64,000 nucleotides of DNA, taken from contig NZ_CANMZV010000001.1 in assembly GCF_947502415.1 (NCBI RefSeq), positions 372,001 through 436,000 of the forward strand, in the 5' to 3' direction. Below, piece after piece: positions 7,655 to 16,559 of this stretch (within the stretch, counting starts at the first letter, position 1; every line of letters begins with the position of its first letter). The notes beneath the pieces were generated by a model that worked only from the letters and a program-made list of their open reading frames with translations, did no database searches and was not told the DNA's origin. The translations under genes were made by a program, and so were the position numbers. Origin of the DNA: an uncultured Photobacterium sp. Its GTDB lineage: Bacteria > Pseudomonadota > Gammaproteobacteria > Enterobacterales > Vibrionaceae.

Positions 7655-9639
7655 TAGCTATTGCTGCCTCACTTTCGGCCTGCGGTAGTTCTGGCTCTTT
7701 ACCTTCTGCGGAAACACCTGCTTATGCCTGTGATGCAGCTATGACTGCGCAGGCTGATGATTTACGTATTTATCAGATTATGGTTGAGAGCTTTGTTAAT
7801 GGTGATGATGCCATTGGCCATGGTACCGGCTACGGTACAAGTCACCATAAAGGTGACTTACAGGGTGTGATTGACTCTCTGGATTACATCCAGTCATTGG
7901 GGATAAATGCAATCTGGCTGACACCGATTTTTGATTCCGTTCCTGTGGAAGGTCAAGATCACTGGGCAGACCGTTTAGATGCAACCGGCTACTTCACCAG
8001 TAACTACTTTGCGATTGATCCACGTTTTGGTTCGATGGATAAAGCTCGCGAGCTGGTGGAGAAGGCACATGAAAAAGGACTTTATGTTTTCTTTGATGGT
8101 GTATTCGGCCACCATAAAGGTAATGTAGTGCCTTCACCTCAGGGACATTTGCCTGTGGGTGAAAACAACCCGGTAAGTTATCCGGAAAGTTTGGAGTTCT
8201 ACAAAGAAGTCGCTACGTACTGGATTAAAGAGCTAAAGATTGATGGCTGGCGTCTGGATCAGGCGTATCAGGTGCCGACTGACGCTTGGAAAGAGCTGCG
8301 AAAGAGTGTTGATGAAGCCTCTAAGTCTGTCACTTACACCAATGCCAAAGGTGAAACAGTGAACCCGATGGGTTATATGGTGGCAGAGATTTGGAATAAC
8401 CAAAATTACATCAATGAAACTGGTTATGGCCCACAAGGTGATCCGGCGTTGTGTTCTGCTTTTGATTTCCCGATGCGTTACCGTGTTGTAGAAACATTTG
8501 CGGCTAACGAGAACGCTGTTGGTGGTAAAGGCGGTGAGTGGCTGGCAGAAGGGATGGATTTACATAAGTTGTATCCGGATCATGCCAAACCAAACCTGAT
8601 GTTGGGTAACCATGACCTAGTAAGACTAGGGGATCTGCTTCAACGAGGTGGGATTGCTTCACCACAGGATGCTGAATACTGGCTACGTAATAAAGCAGCT
8701 ATTTCATTCCTCGCTGCTTATACCGGACCGATTACCATGTATTACGGTGAAGAAATTGGTGATCAGGTAGAAAAGTATGCCGCGAAGGTAGAGCAGGACT
8801 GTGCAGTTCAAGGTTTGTGTGATGACCATGTGGCTCGTTCACACGCTAAAATTGACGGCATGACGGTGTCACTTGATAGGCGTCAGGCAGGGTTTCTGGA
8901 TTATGTTTCAAAGCTAATGACGCTTCGAGCGGGTCATCCTGCATTATCAAGTGGTAAGCGTACTAATGTGATGGCAACGGATGCGATTTATGTTGATCAC
9001 AAACAAGCGGACAATGAAGCGCTGCTGTATATGGTCAGCACGACGTCAAGAGCTGATATCATTCCGTTAGATGGTGCTGATATTGGTTCTGAAGGCGTGT
9101 TAGTTGATTTGATGTCCGGTAATAAATTCAAAATGCAGGACGGCAAATACTACATTCCGATGACAGCGTTTGAAGCTCGCTTCCTGAAAATTGAAACACC
9201 GTCGGCCGCAGGAGTGAAAGTGAAAGAAGCTGCTGCGGTTTCTCTGGCCGGGGAAGGTTTCATGGCTCAGTGTGACAATCCGACCGTTGAAGGCGTAGGT
9301 CCGGTAAACGAAACCTTGTATGTTGTCGGTGACTTCGCTGATTCCGGCTGGAAGCATAAGCCAGCCCGAGCTTTCGAATATAAAGGCAGCAATGTCTATC
9401 AGGTAGTGAAAGAAGAAAAAGCCGGCGCTTACCGAATGCAATATGCTAGTAAAGACTGGTCGTCTCAGTTCACAGCTGACGGCCTGTCGCTGAAACCGGG
9501 TGAAAAAGGGAAGTTAGCACGTGGTGGTTACGGCAAAGATACCGCAGTAACCATTCCTGAAGCCGGGCGTTATGTCTGGAGTCTGGAGTTCAGTGCAGAC
9601 GGCAAGCCACAGCAGATTATGGTTTCGAAATGCCAGTAA
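7639..9639 (+). CDS. GH13 alpha-amylase family lipoprotein (start apparently out of frame)
   Basis: A secreted or surface alpha-glucan hydrolase. GH13 motifs are in order: DGVFGHH (about 153-159), GWRLDQAY with the nucleophile Asp207, MVAEIWN with the acid/base Glu250, and LGNHD with Asp326. A lipobox LSAC (about residues 12-15) predicts lipid anchoring. After the barrel and a C-terminal beta domain, the last 110 or so residues (LYVVGDFADSGW onward) look like a carbohydrate-binding beta-sandwich. The frame as written begins at an internal TTG inside the TGCCT repeats; the natural start is the GTG at 7611, with AAGGAG upstream, which is one frame off. The gene is therefore either phase-OFF, frameshifted, poorly expressed from the TTG, or affected by a sequencing error. 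Confidence 0.85.
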   Translation: MPCLALAIAASLSACGSSGSLPSAETPAYACDAAMTAQADDLRIYQIMVESFVNGDDAIGHGTGYGTSHHKGDLQGVIDSLDYIQSLGINAIWLTPIFDSVPVEGQDHWADRLDATGYFTSNYFAIDPRFGSMDKARELVEKAHEKGLYVFFDGVFGHHKGNVVPSPQGHLPVGENNPVSYPESLEFYKEVATYWIKELKIDGWRLDQAYQVPTDAWKELRKSVDEASKSVTYTNAKGETVNPMGYMVAEIWNNQNYINETGYGPQGDPALCSAFDFPMRYRVVETFAANENAVGGKGGEWLAEGMDLHKLYPDHAKPNLMLGNHDLVRLGDLLQRGGIASPQDAEYWLRNKAAISFLAAYTGPITMYYGEEIGDQVEKYAAKVEQDCAVQGLCDDHVARSHAKIDGMTVSLDRRQAGFLDYVSKLMTLRAGHPALSSGKRTNVMATDAIYVDHKQADNEALLYMVSTTSRADIIPLDGADIGSEGVLVDLMSGNKFKMQDGKYYIPMTAFEARFLKIETPSAAGVKVKEAAAVSLAGEGFMAQCDNPTVEGVGPVNETLYVVGDFADSGWKHKPARAFEYKGSNVYQVVKEEKAGAYRMQYASKDWSSQFTADGLSLKPGEKGKLARGGYGKDTAVTIPEAGRYVWSLEFSADGKPQQIMVSKCQ

Positions 9640-9660
9640 AACCATAACAAGTCTGAATCA

Positions 9661-9685
9661 AGGGAGCTTTATGGCTCCCTTTTTA
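9661..9685 (+). terminator. Intrinsic terminator of the amylase gene
   Basis: AGGGAGC pairs with GCTCCCT and is followed by TTTTT, directly after the amylase stop codon. Confidence 0.85.
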
Positions 9686-9726
9686 GTTTATAATTAGACG
9701 GTTACGGGTAGATAAGAGAAATAACA

Positions 9727-10050
9727 ATGACAATGGAACATGAATATTGTGTGGTCATGACGACCTTTGCGAATGAAGTAATTGGTAAGAAAATTATTAA
9801 CTCTCTGATTGAAAAGCGCCTTGCCGCTTGTGTTCAGGTACAAGCTGTTGAGAGTTACTACCACTGGGAAGGAAAGGTAAATTTTGATCATGAAAAATTG
9901 GTGATGATTAAAACCAAAACATCACTTTATGATCAGGTTGAAGCCGATATCCTCGCTAACCATGACTATGACACACCAGAGATTATTCAGATGCCGGTAA
10001 CAGCCGGATTTACTGATTATCTGAACTGGATTAAGGATGAGTGTAAATAG
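9727..10050 (+). CDS. cutA: CutA divalent-cation tolerance protein
   Basis: 107 residues, the usual CutA length. Hallmarks are the N-terminal strand CVVMTTFANE, the AACVQVQAVESYYHWEGKV segment with conserved Cys, Tyr and Trp, and the C-terminal TPEIIQMPV and YLNWIKDE. CutA forms a very stable trimer and is linked to copper and other divalent-metal tolerance; its exact activity is unsettled. It starts at the ATG at 9727, where an earlier ATG-rich leader offers no better site. It sits alone, after the amylase terminator. Confidence 0.92.
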   Translation: MTMEHEYCVVMTTFANEVIGKKIINSLIEKRLAACVQVQAVESYYHWEGKVNFDHEKLVMIKTKTSLYDQVEADILANHDYDTPEIIQMPVTAGFTDYLNWIKDECK

Positions 10051-10116
10051 GTTGTTAATTATAAAATTGCCAATTTAGCCATCAGGTTCCATTAATACTC
10101 ATTTTGACAAACAATA

Positions 10117-10145
10117 ATGCCTGATTTATCAAATAAATCAGGCAT
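10117..10145. repeat. Perfect inverted repeat
   Basis: ATGCCTGATTTAT pairs perfectly with ATAAATCAGGCAT across a CAA loop. It lies downstream of cutA but lacks a following T-run, so it may be a weak terminator or an mRNA-stabilising hairpin. Confidence 0.55.
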
Positions 10146-10370
10146 AACTGTGAAAACAGTCACGTTATGTAGATCCGGGCTGTTGTTATTCTTCTTCGGT
10201 CTGTTTGACAGTGTCCCTCATTGTTCAAGCTGACGCCATTCTCAAGCAATAACTCTTATTAACCATCAACCTTTTCATTTATCCCGTTGTTTACTTCTTA
10301 CTGTTAAGTGAAGAGAAGTGAATTATTTGGGCTGAGTCCCGTTTATCTGATATCAGGAATAATAACAATA

Positions 10371-11465
10371 ATGTTAGCAGAACCAGTACAGCGGCGTTTA
10401 CAATTTGTATTAGACGCCTATCAAAAATACCCGAATGACAATGTCACCCTGTGCTATTTCGGTATGGCCAATGAAGTGTTTATTGTGCCGACCAAAGAGG
10501 GGAAATACGTTCTTAAGAACTGCTTTAAAAGCAATACCCGGGAATTAGCCACGAATGAAGTGGCTTTGATTGAGCATTTAAATCGTCATGGCTGTCCGAC
10601 ACCGGCCATTGTTAAAGATAAAAACGGTAACCTGTTTCTGGAGTTCGATGGGCAGTTTTATGTGATGACCGAATTTATCTCGGATATGACTTATAACTGG
10701 TCAAGTGATATTCCGGACAAAGCACATCAGGAAACGGTACGAGCATTAGCTGATTTTCACAAAGCCACCAAAAACTTTGATGAACCTTATCCGGGATTAC
10801 GGGTTGGTTTTCTTGATATGCAAGCTTGTCGTAATTGGTTGTCGGGCCTCCAACAGCAAATTGAGGCAGCAGATAAGTCGAGAACCTCTGTGGCTAAAAT
10901 GGCGGAGCTATTGCCACAGTATTTTGCCTTGCTTAATAAGCTCGAAGATGAAATGTCGACGCTGGATTTATCTGTGCTTGAAAAGTGCTATATCCATGGT
11001 GATTTGCATTGCTTTAATCTTTTTTATGATCAAGAAGGAAACTTCACTCAGGTCATTGATTTTGATTTTTCCCGCTATGACTATCGCTTGACTGATATCT
11101 TCTGGAGCAGCCGGATATTCTTTTCTCGTGAATTGAAGAAAAGATATAGCCGTGAAGAGTTGGACTCTGATGATTTCGAGTTAGCTGAAGATGAAGCGGT
11201 CGAGATATTATCTAAGATCTGGCGGATGATAATCAGTGAATATCGGAAATCATCCTCACTTTCTGATCAGGAACTTTCTCTTGTTCATCTCTTTGTTAAA
11301 TCCGTACCGCTTTATATAGTTCGATTCTTCAGTTTAACCAACAGCGAAGAAGAATGTCTGCGACATTTGGAATGGTTTGAATGGGAGTTATCCCGAGGCG
11401 ACAAGGATGTGCAGTGTTTGCAATCAGTTATCAAGCGAGTAGTCGATGAACTTGATTCAAAATAG
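10371..11465 (+). CDS. APH/homoserine kinase type II family phosphotransferase
   Basis: 364 residues from the ATG at 10371. A GTG at 10308 is in frame, but the extra residues it adds look unrelated to the fold. The aminoglycoside phosphotransferase-like fold is clear: the nucleotide-binding Lys region YVLKNCFKSN, then YIHGDLHCFNLFYD with the catalytic Asp and metal-binding Asn, then VIDFDFSRYDY supplying the second metal-binding Asp. Such kinases phosphorylate small hydroxylated molecules (choline, homoserine, sugars, antibiotics); the substrate here is unknown. Its 3' end overlaps the start of the MATE pump gene by 20 bases, so the two are translationally coupled and probably act on related compounds. 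Confidence 0.8.
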   Translation: MLAEPVQRRLQFVLDAYQKYPNDNVTLCYFGMANEVFIVPTKEGKYVLKNCFKSNTRELATNEVALIEHLNRHGCPTPAIVKDKNGNLFLEFDGQFYVMTEFISDMTYNWSSDIPDKAHQETVRALADFHKATKNFDEPYPGLRVGFLDMQACRNWLSGLQQQIEAADKSRTSVAKMAELLPQYFALLNKLEDEMSTLDLSVLEKCYIHGDLHCFNLFYDQEGNFTQVIDFDFSRYDYRLTDIFWSSRIFFSRELKKRYSREELDSDDFELAEDEAVEILSKIWRMIISEYRKSSSLSDQELSLVHLFVKSVPLYIVRFFSLTNSEEECLRHLEWFEWELSRGDKDVQCLQSVIKRVVDELDSK

Positions 11466-12840
11466 TATCCGGCATGTAAGGCCAAATCTGGCGCTTCCTA
11501 TTATCTGGCTGGCGCTGCCGATTATGATCCAGGGAATTTTGTTCACCCTGATGGGGTTTGTGGATTCCCTGATGATCGGCCAGCTGGGAGAAGGCGCAAT
11601 TTCAGGCTTGGGTAACTCGAGTCAGCTTTTCTCATTCAGCTTCCTGTTGTTTGCTGCGTTGTCGACCGGGGGAAGTATTTTGATTTCTCAGTATTCTGGG
11701 GCGAATCAATCTCACAAGCTGGTGCATGTCGCGCAGAGTATGATCTCCACAGGCTGGCTGTGCGGATTATTACTGGGGGGAATATTCTACTTTTTTGCTG
11801 AAGAGCTGATTGCGATTCTGACCACGGATATCTTTCAACTGAGAGAACAATGGTCCGCCGTGCCTGAAATTGCAGGGAGTTATCTGCGCATTGTCGCTTT
11901 TGCAGTACCTTGTATGCTGCTTTCACAGATGGTTTCTGCGGTATTTAATGCATCTGGTGATACGAAAACACCGGTTAAGGTTTCTATCTTTTTCAATGTG
12001 GTCAATTTCGTCGGTAACTACATTTTGATTTTCGGTCTGAAACTGCCGGGTATTGCTGAGCCATTGTTTACTCCTTTAGGTTTGCGAGGTGCCGCCTTTG
12101 CAACTTTGGTTGCCAGTGCAGGGCAAAGCTTCGTTTTACTGACCTTTCTTTTGCGCCGATACACCATTGCGAACTTATTAACGCCGAATCGGGAATACCT
12201 GAAGAAAATCATTGAGCTGGGCTATCCGAATACGATTGATGGCTTTTACTGGCAGGGAGCTCGTGTGTTTTACACCGTGCTGATGAACTCTGTCGGTGCT
12301 GTCGCTTATGCTGGGTATGTCATTATCCGAACCTTTAAGGGACTGTTTATGTTGCCTGTTGGCGGTTTGCAGCAGGCAACGGCGATTCATATCGGTAAGT
12401 TGCTGGGAGCGGGTAAGTTCCGTCAGGCGCAGGCGTGCGCGAACAGTGCCATTATGGCTGGGTTGGCGATTATGACTATTCCGGTTGTGCTATTGCTGTT
12501 GTTGGCACATCCGCTGTTGGGGCTGTATAAGATTCAGGCTGAAACTTACGAGCTGGCTTATATCTGTATTTGGGTTCTGGCGTTCTCGCTGTATTTCACT
12601 TCTGTCAACTCAGTGATCCCGGGATTACTAAGAGCTGGAGGTGACGCCAAAGCAGTAATGAACATCACTCTGATCAGTTTTATCGTGGTTGGCGCTCCGG
12701 CTAGTTTCATTCTTGGTATCTGGTGCGACTGGGGGCTAATTGGTGCTTTTATCGGTATATCTCTGGAAGAAGTGTTCAAGGCCGGATTGTTTATCCGCCG
12801 GATGAGGCGTGGTCTCTGGCTGAAAAATCTCGTTCGCTGA
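11446..12840 (+). CDS. MATE family efflux transporter
   Basis: 464 residues with 12 predicted membrane segments. The N-half signature LALPIMIQGILFTLMGFVDS followed by MIGQLGEGAISGLG is typical of MATE proteins, as are the repeat in the second half (ELGYPNTIDGF) and the short polar C-terminus. MATE pumps expel cationic drugs and metabolites using Na+ or H+ gradients. Translation overlaps the upstream kinase gene by 20 bases. The pair could form a modify-and-export or self-protection unit, which is inference from position only. Confidence 0.88.
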   Translation: MNLIQNSIRHVRPNLALPIIWLALPIMIQGILFTLMGFVDSLMIGQLGEGAISGLGNSSQLFSFSFLLFAALSTGGSILISQYSGANQSHKLVHVAQSMISTGWLCGLLLGGIFYFFAEELIAILTTDIFQLREQWSAVPEIAGSYLRIVAFAVPCMLLSQMVSAVFNASGDTKTPVKVSIFFNVVNFVGNYILIFGLKLPGIAEPLFTPLGLRGAAFATLVASAGQSFVLLTFLLRRYTIANLLTPNREYLKKIIELGYPNTIDGFYWQGARVFYTVLMNSVGAVAYAGYVIIRTFKGLFMLPVGGLQQATAIHIGKLLGAGKFRQAQACANSAIMAGLAIMTIPVVLLLLLAHPLLGLYKIQAETYELAYICIWVLAFSLYFTSVNSVIPGLLRAGGDAKAVMNITLISFIVVGAPASFILGIWCDWGLIGAFIGISLEEVFKAGLFIRRMRRGLWLKNLVR

Positions 12841-12868
12841 TTTAATCTTTCTATCCAAAGCAAAAACG

Positions 12869-12920
12869 AAACGCCATCGCAGTGTTTAGTGTTTATTAGT
12901 AAACAGCGGTGGCGTTTTTT
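12869..12920. terminator. Bidirectional terminator between convergent genes
   Basis: AAACGCCATCGC pairs (one wobble/mismatch) with GCGGTGGCGTTT around a long loop and ends in TTTTTT on the plus strand; it separates the MATE gene from the convergent ETF-QO gene. Confidence 0.7.
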
Positions 12921-12941
12921 ATGATATTCAGTTTGGTATAG

Positions 12942-14588
12942 TTACATATTCGGATAGTTCGGCCCGCCGCCACCTTCTGGCGGCACCCATTCGATGTTCT
13001 GCGACGGATCTTTGATGTCACATGCCTTGCAATGGATGCAGTTACTGGCATTGATTTGAAATATATGCTGTTCATCAATGGTGACGATTTCATACACACC
13101 TGCCGGGCAGTATCTCTGGCTTGGCTCGTCGTATAGCGGTAAGTGAGAAGCAATTGGTACAGCCGGATCTTTGAGTTTCAGGTGGCAGGGCTGGTTTTCC
13201 TCATGCTGAGTAGCAGACAGGTAAATAGACGATGCTCTATCGAAGCTCAGTTGGCCGTCAGGCTTGGGATAGGGGATTGGCTTACATTTCTCAACTGGCT
13301 TTAAGCATTCATGATCTGCTTTTTTGTCTTTGACTGTCCAGTGTACATGATGGTTGAACAGGTTATGTTCGAGAGAGGCCAGTGCGCCGCCAATCAAGTT
13401 ACCGAATTTATGAATTTGTGAGCCGAAATTCCGGGAATCATACAGTTCATCATAGAGCCATGATTCTGCATAAAGACGCTCATAGCCGGGTATGGTCTGA
13501 TGAAATCCCTGTTTGATTTCTTCAAAAACCGCTTCGGCGGCCAGCATGCCGGATTTCATTGCGGTATGGCTGCCTTTGATTTTGGCAAAATTGAGTGTTC
13601 CGGCATCGCATCCGGCTAAAACGCCGCCCGGGAATTGCTGTCGGGGCAAAGAGGAGTATCCGCCTTTGGTTATCGCTCTGGCACCATAAGAAATTCGGTG
13701 TCCGCCCTGAAGATATTGCTGGTAGAGCGGGTGGTGCTTCATACGCTGAAATTCATCAAAAGGGCTGAGATATGGATTGTGATAACTGAGGTCGACAATC
13801 AGTCCGACTGCGACCTGGTTGTTCTCAAGGTGATACAGAAAACTGCCGCCAGTTGTATCTGACTGGCTCAATGGCCAGCCGATACCGTGAATAACATAGC
13901 CGGACTTGTGTTGATCCGGCGGGACTTCCCACAACTCTTTGATTCCGAGAGCGTAGTGCTGGGGATCTTTATCATGATCAAGCTGGAATCTCCCGATAAG
14001 CTGTTTGCCCAGATGGCCACGGGCACCTTCGGCAAAAATGGTGTATTTTGCTTTAAGGTCGATACCGGGTTCATAGTTGCTTTTCGGGTTGCCGTCTTTG
14101 TCGAGTCCCATATCAGCGGTAGCGATCCCGGCGACAGCCCCCTGTTTGGTATAAAGGATTTCAGCGGCGGCAAAGCCGGGGAATATTTCCACTCCCAGCT
14201 CTTCGGCCTGCTCGCCAAGCCAGCGGCAGAAATTTCCAAGGCTGATAACAAAATTACCGTCATTCAGCATCGGTTTTGGCGTGATTTCTTCGGGAATATT
14301 CAGATAGTTACTCTGATTGGTCAGCATGCAGAACTTTTCTTCTGATACTGCGGTATGGAGCGGAGCGTTCAGTCTTTCCCAGTCTGGAAACAGCTCATCC
14401 AGCGAACGATGCTCGAAGAGGGCGCCGGATAAAATATGCGCTCCGACCTGAGCCCCTTTTTCGACCACACAAACAGACAAGGTCTGGTTCTGCTCCTGAG
14501 CCAATTGCATGAGCCGACACGCTGCAGAGAGCCCCGCAGGACCGGCACCCACGATCACCACATCAAACTCCATGCTTTCTCTTTCCAT
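12942..14588 (-). CDS. Electron transfer flavoprotein-ubiquinone oxidoreductase
   Basis: 548 residues, the usual size. The FAD-binding start VVIVGAGPAGLSAACRL, the ubiquinone-binding region (KGGYSSLPRQQFPGG and CDAGTLNFAKIKGSHTAMKSG), and the C-terminal 4Fe-4S cysteines (CIHCKACDIKDPSQNIEW) are all present. The enzyme passes electrons from reduced ETF to the quinone pool during beta-oxidation of fatty acids and branched-chain amino acid breakdown, at the inner membrane. The start at 14588 has GGAAGG at good spacing. It is divergent from etfBA, with the shared control region between them. Confidence 0.93.
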   Translation of the reverse strand: MERESMEFDVVIVGAGPAGLSAACRLMQLAQEQNQTLSVCVVEKGAQVGAHILSGALFEHRSLDELFPDWERLNAPLHTAVSEEKFCMLTNQSNYLNIPEEITPKPMLNDGNFVISLGNFCRWLGEQAEELGVEIFPGFAAAEILYTKQGAVAGIATADMGLDKDGNPKSNYEPGIDLKAKYTIFAEGARGHLGKQLIGRFQLDHDKDPQHYALGIKELWEVPPDQHKSGYVIHGIGWPLSQSDTTGGSFLYHLENNQVAVGLIVDLSYHNPYLSPFDEFQRMKHHPLYQQYLQGGHRISYGARAITKGGYSSLPRQQFPGGVLAGCDAGTLNFAKIKGSHTAMKSGMLAAEAVFEEIKQGFHQTIPGYERLYAESWLYDELYDSRNFGSQIHKFGNLIGGALASLEHNLFNHHVHWTVKDKKADHECLKPVEKCKPIPYPKPDGQLSFDRASSIYLSATQHEENQPCHLKLKDPAVPIASHLPLYDEPSQRYCPAGVYEIVTIDEQHIFQINASNCIHCKACDIKDPSQNIEWVPPEGGGGPNYPNM

Positions 14589-14646
14589 GCCTACCTTCCC
14601 GAAAACAATTATCGAGTCATGACAGATACAGCTAAATATAGTCCAG

Positions 14647-14662
14647 TTGACGTAAACGTAAA
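14647..14662 (+). promoter_or_regulatory. Candidate LiuR-type operator between ETF-QO and etfBA
   Basis: TTGACGTAAACGTAAA lies midway between the divergent ETF-QO and etfBA genes and is embedded in a longer imperfect inverted repeat (AGTTGA ... TCAACT, about 14646-14669). It resembles the LiuR (MerR family) binding motif that I recall for branched-chain amino acid and etf genes in gammaproteobacteria. No liuR gene is in the window. Confidence 0.5.
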
Positions 14663-14723
14663 TTCAACTAGGCTACAAAGTGTAGTTGCCCGGGCTGCAT
14701 CTCTGTTTAAAAAGGAATGCATT

Positions 14724-15473
14724 GTGAAAGTATTGGTAGCTATAAAACGGGTCATCGATCCTTATGTCAAAATCCGCGTAAAAAGTGATGGTTCGGGCGT
14801 TGAAACCAACAATGTCAAAATGGCCATGAACCCTTTTTGTGAAATCGCGGTTGAAGAAGCTGTTCGGCTGAAAGAAACCGGTTATGCAGACGAAGTTATT
14901 GTCCTTTCTGCTGGAGAGACAAGCTGTCAGGAGCAATTGAGAACAGCGCTGGCTTTGGGAGCAGACAGAGCCATTCACATAGATACAGAGTCCCACCTTG
15001 AACCGCTGACTGTTGCAAAATTGCTTCGTGCTGTGATGAAACAGGAACAGCCATCACTGGTCCTTCTCGGTAAGCAATCCATTGATTCTGATAATAATCA
15101 GGTTGCCCAAATGTTAGCTGCGCTTACCCGGTGTTCGCAGGGTACATTTGCGTCAAAGCTCAGTATTGAAGGTGACGGTGTCACGGTAATCCGTGAGGTT
15201 GATGGCGGTCTGGAGACGTTAAAACTGACACTTCCTGCCATAATCAGCACAGATTTACGCCTCAATGAGCCTCGCTATGCCTCTTTGCCTAACATCATGA
15301 AAGCCAAGAAGAAATCGATGCAGGTTATCACCCCTGATGAGCTGGGTGTCGGGATTAGTCATCGCCAGCAAATACTGATGATAACGCCACCACCTCAGCG
15401 TCAGGCGGGAATGCGGGTCGGCTCGGTTGCTGAGTTGGTTGATAAGCTGAAAAACGAAGCAAAGGTGATCTGA
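14724..15473 (+). CDS. etfB: Electron transfer flavoprotein beta subunit
   Basis: 249 residues from the GTG at 14724, preceded by AAGGA. Longer frames upstream overlap the ETF-QO gene and are not needed. MKVLVAIKRVIDPYVKIRVK is the canonical EtfB N-terminus, and the AMP-binding pattern (LLGKQSIDSDNNQV; LPAIISTDLRLNEPRY) and the recognition loop (about 185-200, LPNIMKAKKK) follow. EtfB pairs with EtfA to accept electrons from acyl-CoA dehydrogenases. The stop codon overlaps the etfA start (TGATG), giving translational coupling. Confidence 0.93.
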   Translation: MKVLVAIKRVIDPYVKIRVKSDGSGVETNNVKMAMNPFCEIAVEEAVRLKETGYADEVIVLSAGETSCQEQLRTALALGADRAIHIDTESHLEPLTVAKLLRAVMKQEQPSLVLLGKQSIDSDNNQVAQMLAALTRCSQGTFASKLSIEGDGVTVIREVDGGLETLKLTLPAIISTDLRLNEPRYASLPNIMKAKKKSMQVITPDELGVGISHRQQILMITPPPQRQAGMRVGSVAELVDKLKNEAKVI

Positions 15474-16402
15474 TGGCGACGTTAATTATTGCAGAGCACA
15501 ATAATCAGGTTGTAGCTCAGGAGACGTTAAAGACGATTCAGGCGGGGCTGTCGATTGATTCAACCGTGGCTGTTCTGATCGTTGGAATGAACTGTCGTGT
15601 CGTAGCTGATGAGCTGAGCCGGATAAAAGGTGTTGATAAAGTTTTGTTGGCAGATGAGCTGGTTTATGAACATCAATTGGTAGAAAACATGGCTGAGCTG
15701 GTTGTGGAAAGTGCAGCTTCTTACAGCCATATTCTGGCGGCTGCCACCACATTCGGTAAGAACCTGATGCCCCGAGTTGCGGCGTTGTTGGATGTTGGGC
15801 AGTTATCAGATGTGATTGAGATTCAGAGTCCGGATACTGTTATCAGGCCGATCTATGCGGGAAATGCATTGGCGCAGGTGAAGTCAGAGGATCCGATAAA
15901 GGTGATCACCATTCGTAGCGCCGCTTTTGATGCTGCACAGGCCGGAGACAAGCAGGTTGAAATTATCGAACTGGATAAGGTGATCCCGTCGGATCTGTCG
16001 GAGTTTGTCAGCCAGCAGATACCAGAAAGTGAAAGGCCTGAGCTGGCAGTTGCGCGGGTTGTAGTGTCCGGAGGCCGCGGGCTTGGCAGCAAGGAAGGCT
16101 TTGCTATGGTAGAAACACTTGCTGATAAACTCGGTGGGGCTATTGGCGCATCGCGGGCAGCCGTCGATGCTGGATTTGTTTCCAATGATTTGCAGGTCGG
16201 CCAGACGGGTAAGGTTGTCGCGCCTGAGCTTTATATTGCTATAGGTATTTCGGGGGCTATCCAGCATCTGGCTGGAATGAAAGACTCAAAAGTAATCGTA
16301 GTGATCAACAGTGATCCGGACGCGCCTATTTTTCAAATTGCTGATTATGGGCTGGTGGGAGATTTGTTCGAACTTCTTCCTGAGTTGATTGAGTCGCTGT
16401 GA
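15473..16402 (+). CDS. etfA: Electron transfer flavoprotein alpha subunit
   Basis: 309 residues. The C-terminal FAD-binding half is well conserved: [49 protein letters not shown] and [10 protein letters not shown]. The N-terminal half contacts EtfB. With etfB and the divergent ETF-QO gene this forms a complete route for electrons from acyl-CoA dehydrogenases to ubiquinone. No clear terminator follows; about 160 bases of AT-rich leader separate it from the next gene. Confidence 0.93.
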   Translation: MATLIIAEHNNQVVAQETLKTIQAGLSIDSTVAVLIVGMNCRVVADELSRIKGVDKVLLADELVYEHQLVENMAELVVESAASYSHILAAATTFGKNLMPRVAALLDVGQLSDVIEIQSPDTVIRPIYAGNALAQVKSEDPIKVITIRSAAFDAAQAGDKQVEIIELDKVIPSDLSEFVSQQIPESERPELAVARVVVSGGRGLGSKEGFAMVETLADKLGGAIGASRAAVDAGFVSNDLQVGQTGKVVAPELYIAIGISGAIQHLAGMKDSKVIVVINSDPDAPIFQIADYGLVGDLFELLPELIESL

Positions 16403-16559
16403 CTTAATTGAGGCTTATTATTCGGTGAATTACCAGTAAAAGCAGGGAAGAAATTGAATTTAATTCCCCTTGTATGACAAAAAAGTCAAAACGTATTAAA
16501 AGTTGTTTGAAGTTCAACGTGATAACTCATAAATTACCCTCATAACAAGAGGGGAGTTT

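Noticed and set aside
14436..14723. Long upstream extension of etfB
   Set aside because: It overlaps the opposite-strand ETF-QO gene and lacks etfB-like sequence; the GTG at 14724 starts the real protein.
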